From contig NW_002060947.1 in assembly GCF_000150275.1 (NCBI RefSeq), positions 3,896,335-3,960,334 on the forward strand: a stretch of DNA of 64,000 bases. The letters run 5' to 3'. How positions within the stretch are numbered: the stretch's first letter is position 1; each line of letters starts with the position of its first letter. The stretch comes from Trichoplax adhaerens (lineage: Eukaryota; Placozoa; Uniplacotomia; Trichoplacea; Trichoplacidae). This document shows positions 1 through 10,785 of the stretch, in pieces. Under the pieces are notes generated by a model. The model saw only the letters and a program-made list of their open reading frames with translations, did not search any database and was not told where the DNA came from. Position numbers and translations under genes: made by a program.

Positions 1-854
1 TTTGGACCAAATGTGACCGTAATATCGAAAAAGTATTAGTTAGTATGGATCTTTCGTGTCTGAATCACTGGCATTAATTTAAATAACATCGACGATCTTA
101 TAGAAATATTTTTCTTTTAACATTGAATGTGATATGACTTAATTTAAAAAAATCTGTCAATTTAAAATCGATCGTCTCCATACTAAAGCACTGTCACAAT
201 CAGGTGTTTGGCGCAATGTTTTAACGAGATGAGGCCAAGAGTGTCTGTCCGTCCAAGAGTGATCAGTCCAGCCCAGGTCTTCTTCTTCAGGTAGTGCATG
301 CCTACCAGTCAGAGGCTACTCCACAAAAAAGTGAGTGTAAAAATGAAAAACTAGAGTCCCTTGTCGATACTGAAACGGAAAGCTACAGCACAGTATACGT
401 AAATATCCTTGCAGAGATGATTAGCACAGCCGAACCTTTCTCAGGTCTATTCCAGACCAATGCAATGGACAGTAAAGCCGTAGAGCAGCACCCTTAGCAA
501 AATCATGGAAGTCATTTTCCATTACCTCTATGGCAAAAAAACAATACCACCATTTCGTTCTCCGTGCTTAAGCTATTATTCAGTCCGAAGTTTAGTAAGT
601 CTATTAGAATCCAGCAGTCGTTCCGCACCAATTGCTAGTAGTGATACATCATTTTCCTTGTCAGTCAGGCATAGTCTCATACAGTTCATCGATAAACAGC
701 TATTACACTCAGTTACAATCAGTGCCTTCCAAACCAGTAGCAGGACCCGTTGAATATCCTGCTCGTCTGATGTTCTACAGTATATCCAGGATTGAGCCCA
801 GCTGCAAGCCGGTATAACCGGTACCGGTACTGCAGCTGAGAATACACAATCGCT
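1..854. other. Region upstream of UBE3D, no confident gene
   Basis: Two short plus-strand open frames (294-497 and 505-753) lie here in different phases. They have a faint resemblance to a BTB/POZ fold, for example a segment reading MEVIFHYLYGKK near 505-540. There is a stop between them and no convincing splice junction joins them. They could be exons of a gene starting outside the window, 5' UTR sequence of the next gene, or chance. I see no RNA gene or repeat. Confidence 0.3.
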
Positions 855-887
855 ATGCAGTTGCTTGATACCCGACCATCTCATTTT

Positions 888-3800
888 ATGGATCCTAATT
901 TTATAATACGTTTTTTATCAATTACACCTAATATTAATACAGTAGATATAGTTTTAAAAATAGCTTCAATCCCCAATAGAGATATTAAATGTAGTTTCAA
1001 GATTGTAATTAATAAAGCGAGCATTTGCATACAAAATAAATATTCCAATCATATTCAAAATTTATTCCCTCAACTGACGTCATTTCAATATCAACCCGAT
1101 CAATTACTCCAGCTTAATGTTGGGAAAGATGGCGAAATCCACATTAAACTCAAAGTTAATAAACTTTATCAAATTTCAAGTAATGACCAAATTTTACTAG
1201 ATCCTATTCCAGATCGCTACGATGATCAAGAGCCCTTGATCAGTGGTTTATTTTGCAAGAACTGTATGAACAATATCATACCTGATGATAGGTGATGTTA
1301 TAAAAAGAAGAAGCCTAAAAAATGTTACCAGTGCACTATGTTGAGTAGTTTATAACTAGTCTATGTTACATTTCACTCGTCATATGCCGTAATGCACTTT
1401 CAATCATACAAGAAATATTAGCCTTAAGTAAGCTACTGTAGAGTCGAAGTTAACTGATTTTAAATGTCAAATTCTTTGGAGCTTTTTTACTTAGCATACT
1501 GTACGCGTATCGCTATACCAACGAGAGAACGGCTAATTCTGATTAGTCTTGCACATTATACACGTCCAGTATCTGCTGCATACACTGTGAAATTGTCTAC
1601 TTGCTGATTTATAATGATAGTCTCGGAATGTTTGCGATTCGTAGGCCCATCGCTAAAATCTTACCTCTACCATCAGAAAATTGGAGCGAGATGACAGCAA
1701 TGTGGTATTGCCATCCCAGTGATACTTCAACTCCAGCCAAATTGGTGACCAATAACCGCAACACTTGTTTAAAAAACGAAACCAGCATTTATTTAAGTGA
1801 ATGCAATATAGCTCCTACTGCCGTTAAGCATCTGAATGATGAAAGCAAAGTTGTACGTAAATCTAGAAATGTAACTGCATGTAACAAACCAAAAACAGTA
1901 GTAGAAATAACAGTGGCGAATTATTGCATTATAATAGTATTTGCGCAACCATTAGCTTTTGAACAAAAGTTTTGTATATTTGTGTATACGCGTAGATACA
2001 CAGACGTACATGTATTGGCTGACCTGATCTAATATGCTGTACATATAACATGTGTAGATAGAGCAGAAATGATTAGAGTACATGACAGTTTATGAAACAG
2101 ACAATCACGACATTAAATCATAAAATCAACTGTTATTGCAAATGATCAAGTCCATGATTTTAATGGGCAATGACTCAATGCTTAGATGTTACAATTGATT
2201 AGATTACATCTCTACTAGTCATAGATGTTAAGTATATTCTCTAGCACCAGATTACAATATAACTGCTACCTAAAATAGGACAAGAATAACGATTGTCTAC
2301 AGTCATTGCATTATAAATCCAAGATTAACTTTATTATCTTTTATATAAAGCTACCTTTAATAGAAGTCCTTCAATTTTTAGCTCTCTTGTAGCAGATGCT
2401 TGACAATGATTGGTTGGCAAGGAATTACCCGATTATTCGGTATATACTGTATATCAACTGTAAATCATATTAAGTGTTGTTACTATTATTGCAAGTAAAT
2501 TAGTGAGGGTTTAACCATCTTGAAAAGTGTCATATCCATAATAATGGTTTCATAAAAATGTTTAGATTTGTATGTTCTAATTGCAGATGAAACATTTCTG
2601 AAATTATCCAAGGACATTTTAGTAGTAGAAAGGTGAGGAGAGTAGTAAGATACGTCGAATACTTTCGGATTTTTATCGTCAAATAGTTTTTACTTAGTCC
2701 ATGCACTCAAATATACAATGCGTTAAAATAGGATAATTTGATGATGTTCCTAATATTATAGCTTTCTATTTACTAATACTCGCATTTACCTCTGTAAATT
2801 TCAGAGCTAGCCATTTTCTATGGTATAAGCAAGTATTTCCATGGTTTAGTATTCACCTGCTTTTATAATACGACTAAGTTACAACCAAACAATTCGACAG
2901 CATCACACACCTTGTTGTAGTCTTTCTCAATTTTTACTACTATACATAATGTTTCTCACTTATGTATTTATAATTGTAACATTGTAACAATGTTTCACAT
3001 GTATTAGAAAGATTATACAAGTACGGGATGGTAATATCCGGCTTAATATTTTTTCTAATAACCCGTCCTAAATTAGGAGAGTACAAACTTATTTCGCTAC
3101 GTTGTTATACAAGCTTTGCAAAGAAAATAACCACTTTCGATTTATCATAAACAAATGTAATGGATGTTCTGATACTAAGTTAATGGTAAGACTAAAGTTC
3201 TTGACAACTTTTTGCGTGCAGTAGTTCAATATGTGTATTTATTGTTATGGAGAATTAATTTTAATGCTTTGCAATAATTTATACTTGCAATATGAGGCAA
3301 TTCGCTATTGTTTTTATTTAATATAGATTTGGCTTTTTAATACGGATCTTCAAATAGCCACTAATTGCAGAAATCAATTACATAACAATTTTTCTGAAAC
3401 ACGCCTCGATCATAATGGTAGTTGACATTTGAATATTAGATGGATTTATTAGCATCTGCAATTTGGCATGTGTCCTTTCAATCTCATCATTTTCAATGCA
3501 TTTATTACAGCAGATTTATTTCTCTTTCCTGTAATAAAACTTTTATACATCGATTTATATGCAGCAAGTCAACCTAGGTAATTTAGACCTTGTTGAAGTT
3601 AATTATTAGTACATGTATTATCAAACTGATGTCTATTAATCTCATTTTCTGTGCACGTATATACAGGTATGTACAACTAAACTTTATTAACTGAAAAATT
3701 TGTAGTTCTAGAAATCTTTTCCACCAATGGTACAAAGACCCTACTGTATATACACTAGAGGCTTCCAATCATGCTTATTCCACTCTGTTACTCGCTCTTG

Positions 3801-3937
3801 CATTTAATAATATGATGTGGCCAACATCTATGCGGTATTTTAATACTTTTAAAGTAAGGAAAGTTTCTTTGCTAAGTTTTCGGTATAACTTGTTATTCGA
3901 TTTTACACAAACGTTAACTTTTAATCATAAATATTGA
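888..3937 (+). CDS. UBE3D: UBE3D-like E3 ubiquitin ligase (HECT-like, E2-binding)
   Basis: UBE3D-family proteins bind E2 enzymes such as UBE2C and act as HECT-like E3 ligases. Coding exons: 888-1291, 1645-1870, 2382-2439, 2587-2632, 3077-3156, 3222-3232, 3327-3417, 3565-3577, 3706-3937. All phases join and the sum is 1161 nt, 386 aa, close to human UBE3D (about 389). Recognisable blocks are a CKNC pair followed after the first junction by ILPLPSENW and MWYCHP, a second pair CSRC in exon 3, HFRFII-like sequence in exon 5, WLFNTD in exon 7, and a C-terminal block with WYKDPTVYTLEASNHAYSTL. The paired cysteines probably bind zinc. An in-frame ATG at 855 would add 11 residues; 888 fits the family better. 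The 11- and 13-nt microexons are inferred from phase and homology only. The last exon extends about 27 codons past the family end unless the gtaagg at 3854 is a donor. Confidence 0.88.
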
Positions 3938-4648
3938 ACTATTTTATATCATACGTCCTTGGTTTAGGTATCGCATCTAAGTCTATGAGTACCAATACTG
4001 AAATCAAGATCCATTTACTTGAATGCTTGTCTGATGTTGATGCAATCTTTACTTTAATTATATTTATTTTTCACTGTAGAGTAATTAAAAAATTCGCAAT
4101 GAATAGTCTACTATAAGGCTTCACGTATGAAACCTGCTTAAAGACTTTCAATAAGTGAGTTTAATTAATGTGTGATATCTAAAATAACAACCAATATCTA
4201 ATTCTTTCTAAAGGTTGATTAAAAAAACGGATAATTTTTAATAAACTTATAACTGTTTATGGAAAGGATTTCTCTAATTGTTAATAATAATATTTACACA
4301 TATATTTAAAATCGTTGCAGATAGCTTATACATAGAGGTGCTACAGATTACATGCTATGTGTGTCATCAATGATACGTATCATACACCATCTGAGCTCAG
4401 AATCACCTTCGGTAGATGCACTATATATTGTTTTTATATGGTAGCAATTTAGGAATTATGAATCATTACAGTGTTTTTCTCAAATTTATAATTCACTATA
4501 ATATTTAGTATAAACTTATGGCCGAAATTGATTAATACAATAATCTTAAGTTAAGATAAAAATGTTCAGAAATTGACGTGTTTTAACCGGAATTTTTGTA
4601 TAATTTTCTGAAATCAAACTTTCAAGTAGTGATACATCAAGTATAAGC
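3938..4648. other. Convergent intergenic spacer UBE3D/DNAJB13
   Basis: AT-rich spacer between the 3' ends of two convergent genes. It holds only short chance open frames. It presumably contains both 3' UTRs; no RNA gene or repeat is visible. Confidence 0.5.
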
Positions 4649-6713
4649 CTAACTTAAGGCTTTCCGAGCCATACTCTTCTTTTCTGGCGTTAAATGCTTC
4701 GGAAAGATTATATCAAAGGCAATAATTAAATTTCCTTTCTTGTTCGATTCATTAGAAATAGGCATACCTTCACCAGGAACGGTTTTAGTAAATCCCGGTC
4801 TAAAATATAACATTGAAACAAATTAATTTTATATTTGACAATTTATTTAAAGTCGATGGATGCCATGTAAAGGTTAACTCCGTATTATGAATGAAACTTA
4901 CTTAACAATTTCATTTATGGGAATGCTAAGAATGCGATTATCAAGAGTCTGAATTTCGATTAAACATCCTGCTAGAGCCTATTATATGATTAGGTAAAGA
5001 AGTATTAATACATTATATAATTTTTATTCGTTCGTTTACGGAAGCAACTAGAACAAGCTTACGTCTGCTAGAGAAATTTTCGCTTTGTAGCAAAGATCAA
5101 CTTCACTTCGAGTGAATCTATCATGTTCTCTATCTTTGACAATAAATACGATATCGGCTAACAGAAAAAACGGGGAAACAGTTAGGCAATTACAGAGCAA
5201 AATTAGCCTACACACAAAAATGATTTCTATGAGCAACTCACCAGCAATATTGTTGGGACCTTCGTCTCCCTTTTGTGGAAAAGTAATACGAGTGCCAGGT
5301 TTCCAACCTTTTTTCACAGGAATCGTAAGGATTTTTTCTCTTATACTAGTAGTATGGCCATCATCATTTAAAACCTAATAGTAATAACGCCGATTTTAAG
5401 TTATAATCAACAATAACAGCAATAGTGATTACTCCCATAAGGACTGATTTACTCTTCAGATTTTCTTACCCTTCTAGAAACTTTCATTTTCTTAATACAA
5501 CCAGTATAAAGTTCTTCTAATGATAGTAATAATTCTTTTTCTACTGGAGAATCTTGCTTCTTTCGTCCCCTTCCACGAATTCCACCGAAACCCATATCCG
5601 CATCAGATTCAGGTTGAAAATAATCTATAGGTAAGTGTACGTATATTTTTTATAATCATTTAGTACAAATTTCTAATTTGCTAGTAATTGATGTTTGATG
5701 CTCAAAAATCGCACCAGCATAAGGATTATTTCCACCAAAAAATTCCCGAAAGACTCTTTCAGCATCTCCGTGGAAAACATAACCTTCAGTAAATGTTTGA
5801 CCTAATGTAGTGAAGATGAAGGCTTAATAATGCAATAATAAATCGAAAGGATTTTTATACACTAAAATATGCCCATATAAATGAAAATCTATGACTAAGA
5901 CATTTGATGATAGAATTGCTAAGTTAGTAATACCTTCTGCTTCAGACATAGGAACGCCAGCTTTGAGCCCTTCTTCTCCATACTGATCATATATCGCTCT
6001 TCTTATCCCTGTAAAGTAGAGGTTGATATTTTGTTATTCGATTTGACTACAATAGGGCCATTAGTAGTGCTCACTTTCTATACTATCAGTCTACAGTCTA
6101 CACGATTGTGCTATATTAAATGTATTTTGGGGGTCGATATAATATTCCAATATAAATGCATCATATTTTCACTGACCATTGCTTAACACATCGTAAGCTT
6201 CAGAAACCTCTTTAAATTTATCTACAGCATCTATGGCTGTATTTCTATCTGGATGATATTTTAATGCAAACTTGCGATACCTATATACGAATAGAAATAA
6301 AATGGCAACAAGTATTAGGCTACATATGATGCTGCTTCTATTTAAAAAATCATGTCTTTGCTATCTATATTGATGCTTTACTAGACATCGCCTATTGTAC
6401 ATTCTAATTTTTAACATTTCAGCTCGTAAGAAGATAGTTTATAAACTGATTCAATTACCAAACACTCTGATTGAATATGATGCATAACTGAGTATATCAT
6501 TATTTAACACGTAATTTTCAGTTTGGATGATTGTATCTTATTACTAATAGAATATGGGTCAACTTTTTCCTGCTATCATGACTAACAATCTGAAATTATA
6601 GTATATCCATGTATGTACAATAAATGGATGCAAATAGGAACTTACGCTTTTTTGATATCTTGGCTTTTTACATTTTGAGTTATTTGCAATATCTTGTAAT
6701 AATCTTTTCCCAT
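4649..6713 (-). CDS. DNAJB13: DNAJB13, radial-spoke Hsp40 (type B J-protein)
   Basis: Complete gene on the minus strand. Exons: 6646-6713, 6177-6280, 5934-6008, 5715-5801, 5470-5624, 5242-5374, 5063-5157, 4902-4978, 4649-4799. They total 945 nt, 314 aa, against about 316 in human. The protein has an N-terminal J domain (residues about 1-70, beginning MGKDYYKIL), a short linker with [20 protein letters not shown], and the two C-terminal substrate-binding beta domains and dimerisation tail of class B Hsp40s. It is assigned to DNAJB13 rather than DNAJB1/4/5 because it lacks the long G/F linker and carries [27 protein letters not shown] and PGEGMP at family positions. DNAJB13 (RSP16) sits in radial spokes of motile cilia. 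Unlike human DNAJB13 as I recall it, the HPD triad is intact (6247-6255). Identification is very secure. Confidence 0.95.
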
Positions 6714-7035
6714 CTTTGCGCGACTCACCACAGTTTACAACTGAACAAGCAAAATTAGCAAAAAATTAAGGGTGCAGTAACTTTCAAGGATGTTATTGAT
6801 ATGCGATAATGATTCTAACTTCTATGAGCGTATATAGCAATGGTCAAAGCAGTATTGCTGTACAGTACTGTACTGTATATACAGGTATCTTAACATTGAC
6901 TATTATGCCATCGATAGAAAACCTTGCAGTCTTTACTACTGTTGGAAATGAAACACATTGGCCTGTTTCATGGTTAACAATCACTATAGCAACCGTTGCT
7001 ATGTAAACAAGATTTTTAGTGATTGGGGGTATCAG
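6714..7035. other. DNAJB13 upstream flank
   Basis: Probable 5' UTR and promoter side of DNAJB13, which reads leftward from 6713. It contains scattered TACAGTA/TACTGTA motifs that grade into the satellite. No core promoter element is clear enough to call. Confidence 0.4.
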
Positions 7036-8300
7036 ACCAGTACTACAGTACTAATCGTGGACTGCATGTACAGTACAGTACTGTACTGTAATTCATAGCT
7101 ACAGTATACAGTACTGTACTGTACAGTACTCTACTGTACTGTATACGCAATCAGGCGTTTCCGTTTATGGTACTGTATGTGCATACTATGGCTGGTAAAA
7201 TTTTTAGCACCATGAATTATGACATACAGTACTGTACTGTACTGTACAGTGTACTGTACTGTACAGTATGAGTAAGAAGCACAAGCAGAGTCCCGTCCAG
7301 TACTGTACACTGTACACTGTACAGTGCTCGAGCGAGGTGCCTTATTACTGTACTGTAGATGCTTATACAGTACTGTAAATTGACTGAACAAGAACAGCAA
7401 TGTTTGAAATAGTGGAAGACGATATTGCAATAGGACAAGTGTCTGGTCGTCCGATGTCCATGTGCATTGCGCTTTACTGTACACTATGAGTAAGAAGCAC
7501 AAGCAGAGTCCAGTCCAGTACTGTACACTGTACACTGTACACTGTACTGTACAGTGCTCGAGCGAGGTGCCTTTTTAGATGCTTATACAGTACTATACTG
7601 TAAATTGACTGAACAAGAACAGCAATGTTTGAAATAGTGGAAGACGATATTGCAATAGGACAAGTGTCTGGTCGTCCGATGTCCATGTGCATTGCGCTTT
7701 ACTGTAATGTACATTGTACAGTACACACAGTACAGTATGAGTAAGAAGCACAAGCAGAGTCCAGTCCAGTACTGTACACTGTACACTGTACAGTGCTCGA
7801 GCGAGGTGCCTTATAGATGCTTATACAGTACTATACATTGACTGAACAAGAACAGAAATGTTTGAAATAGTGGAAGACGATATTGCAATAGGACAAGTGT
7901 CTGGTCGTCCGATGTCCATGTGCGCTTTACTGTACACTGTACCGTACAGTACAGTACTGTACTGTACTGTACTGTATGAGTAAGAAGCACAAGCAGAGTC
8001 CAGTCCAGTACTGTACACTGTACACTGTACAGTGCTCGAGCGAGGTGCCTTAGATGCTTATACAGTACTATACAGTACATTGACTGAACAAGAACAGAAA
8101 TGTTTGAAATAGTGGAAGACGATATTGCAATAGGACAAGTGTCTGGTCGTCCGATGTCCATGTGCATTGCGCTTTACTGTACTGTACAGTATGAGTAAGA
8201 AGCACAAGCAGAGTCCAGTCCAGTACTGTACACTGTACACTGTACAGTGCTCGAGCGAGGTGCCTTAGACGCTTATAACAGTACAGTACAGTAGACATTT
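7036..8300. repeat. Tandem satellite, about 213-251 bp units rich in GTAC palindromes
   Basis: A constant segment beginning gagtaagaagcacaagcaga recurs at about 7269, 7488, 7739, 7978 and 8193, spaced 219, 251, 239 and 215 bp. A second constant core, beginning gaacaagaacag and running about 80 bp to the end of gatgtccatgtgc, occurs four times. Units are almost identical outside the palindromic linkers. The linkers are variable strings of TGTAC/AGTAC and account for the length differences. Several long minus-strand open frames cross the units but change frame with linker length, so they are not genes. Near-identity means recent expansion or ongoing homogenisation. Confidence 0.92.
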
Positions 8301-8319
8301 GCCTGATGTTGGTCACGTG

Positions 8320-8485
8320 AAAATCAACCATTACAGTACATACTGTACAGTACATTACGTTACTACAGTCCCGTATCAAAGAAACAGTGAGTTTCAAATT
8401 TTACTACAAAATCAACCATTACAGTACAGTACGTTACTACAGTCCTGTATCAAAGAAGCAGTGAGTTTCCAATTTTACCACTGTA
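8320..8485. repeat. Two-copy direct repeat of about 88 bp
   Basis: The segment beginning aaatcaaccattacagtaca and ending near a run reading gagtttc-aattttac occurs at about 8320-8403 and again at about 8408-8480, with small differences. It directly adjoins the satellite and shares the TACAGTAC motif, but its core differs from the satellite unit. Confidence 0.8.
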
Positions 8486-8499
8486 CTGTAGTTGTATGA

Positions 8500-10785
8500 G
8501 AAGCCGCGGGCGAAAATATAATCGAACTTTCTCCACTGGAGACAAATTGCGATCCACTGACTGAATCACTGAATGCAGTACATCGATCAGCTTTTCCTGG
8601 TTGGAGCTTGGTATTTTCTCTTCAATAGGCTAATTTCCCACCAATAGTCATATCGATAAGATCATTACCTAGGTAATGTATGTATATATAGAGAGAGGAA
8701 ATGAATAGGTCTAGGATATAATGTTAATATTGTTTTCTTGCTTTCCGTTTTCAAGAACATAACTTTCACAATTGCGCCAATGTCTGATAATGATCATTAT
8801 CATTAAGCGTAGACGCGCAATAAACTATCGAAAGCACTGTAAATCAGCGGATATCCAAAGTGTACTACATATATTCGGAATAGATCAATTTAGCTCAATA
8901 TTTTTACACTACGGGATAACATGTTCATGAGTAACTTATCCATTGTAGGATACGAGTAGATAAAGAGAAAGATGTAGCCAATAGGTTGGTCGATGGCAAT
9001 AAGTACCGAACGATAATCAATAATCAATTCATGAGTATGTATGGGTAAGCATATTAAATCGCAAATACACGAGTTCGAGAAGGCGAACCAAAGTCAACAC
9101 AGCAGTACAGTCTATTAAGCACTTTGTGGTCATTTTCGAACTTTATAAGTACATATTTGTAGATAAACATGTAGTTGATTACAATCAATAGGAGAAGATA
9201 ATCAGTAGCTACCGATAGAATACGTTGCGCCATCCCCAATGATGCTCTATATGGAAAAGACTGACCATTATGATAATCGTTTCATACAACAACCATTGCT
9301 AACGACATGCATGGATGCATGATAATGTAGTACTCTACTACATGTAGCAACTATTGGACTGTAGATTTAAAAAGATTGTTTACAATGGTTAATGGATAGG
9401 GAGCAGCAGCGACAGCATGATAACGCGATTGTATAAGTAGAGTATCATCGCCATCCTAAATCCGAAATAGAAGTACGTACTAATGATGAATACGGTAATC
9501 TTTATCCGCCATAATCACTTAATATAGTCATTCCTAAGTATAGTAAAACACATGAAGTGAATGATCAAGCTTTACTCATCCGCGGTGCTGCAGTAATAAC
9601 TGTCATTCGATTGGATTGGATAGGGCACGATTACTATACGATTATGCATCGGCAAGTAGAGTATCCTGGAGACATTGCTAACTACATTATTATTACGTCG
9701 TACACAACCGCCTGTTCTCCTACATTCCATTTTATACAGTACACACCAGACAGCCATTATGAATTCCCCTCATTCAATTTCTAGAAGACAATAATGTGTA
9801 ACCGATGTCATTCGTGAAACCCCTCCTTCCGTAATATCGAATTGGACTACAGTATAGGGCAAAGTTGAGAACCAACTTTCGACAAGACTAATCGCCATGA
9901 CTTGCAAATATGGCTTTACAGTACTAGTGTCATACCGTCAGCTAGAATCCGCCGCGCTAAGGTTCATATATTTTTTTTTTTTCATTCATACACGTAACTC
10001 CATAATGATATTGTGATAGAGCGATCATCTTCGTAATGCCTAGTAGCAAGCTTTACGCGTAGAATCATGATTTTGATACATTGAAAGGAAGCCAGAACGA
10101 TCATTAAACATTGCTACTTTGTGCAACTGATGGTCATTTCGTGTCGATAGTACCAACTATTAATGATGCAATGTGAGATCATGTCAAGTACCGTACTTGA
10201 AAAATTTTTAAGCTTAAATCATGATAGACTCACTGCGTAATATTGCTGTTATATACAGTACAAGTTTCAATTTGAAATGGTACGATATGCCAAGTTCGTT
10301 GTTAGCAAAAGAAAACCCGTAGCAGAGTATAGCTGGAATGTTGCAAAATAGGAGAGCATGCAATAAACAGGTTGTAGGTTAATCAAACGATTATAGTAAC
10401 AATAAAGTGCTGATTAATCTCTTTTTTTCTTGCGCTTTAAATACTACCCGCTATCCATCATATTGCAGATTATATATACGCGTAATTATGTATCATAGCA
10501 AAGCTTAGCGTTACGTACTCAAACTTACAGTATACGCCTATACAATTTCGCATACTAATAAGTACTAACTAGTACGTTTATGCTTAAATAAATGCAGTAC
10601 ATGCCACTTCAATTCTTAATAATGGTATAGTAATAGAATTACCGTTAAACATAACATTTCATATACCTATTTTCTCTTTGCTAATAAAGCCATACTTTTT
10701 ACTTTTATGTCTTAAAGTTGATGCTCTATCGATATAATACTTGAATAAATACTTCATCGCCAAGAAAGGTAATCACAACCGAGAT
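8500..10785. other. Intergenic, upstream of GDAP2
   Basis: No gene, RNA or sizeable repeat is recognised. Overlapping open frames on both strands near 9557-9784 have no family features. The 3' part presumably holds the GDAP2 promoter and 5' UTR. Isolated TACAGTA motifs continue at low density. Confidence 0.5.

Noticed and set aside
294-753. Possible BTB-like gene in two open frames
   Set aside because: The resemblance is slight, frames differ, a stop separates them, and no junction gives a continuous BTB fold.
3222-3277. Longer reading of UBE3D exon 6 (YLLLWRINFNALQ)
   Set aside because: It looks like the family's YILLWLLNSDSLV, but it runs into a stop with no donor. IWLFNTDLQIA at 3327 fits better and in phase.
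7131-8397. Several minus-strand open frames of 60-134 codons with similar peptides across the satellite
   Set aside because: They arise because the repeat unit lacks stops in some frames, and they change frame with linker length. There is no splice structure or domain.
9557-9784. Overlapping open frames on both strands upstream of GDAP2
   Set aside because: Antisense pairs without domain or junction support.
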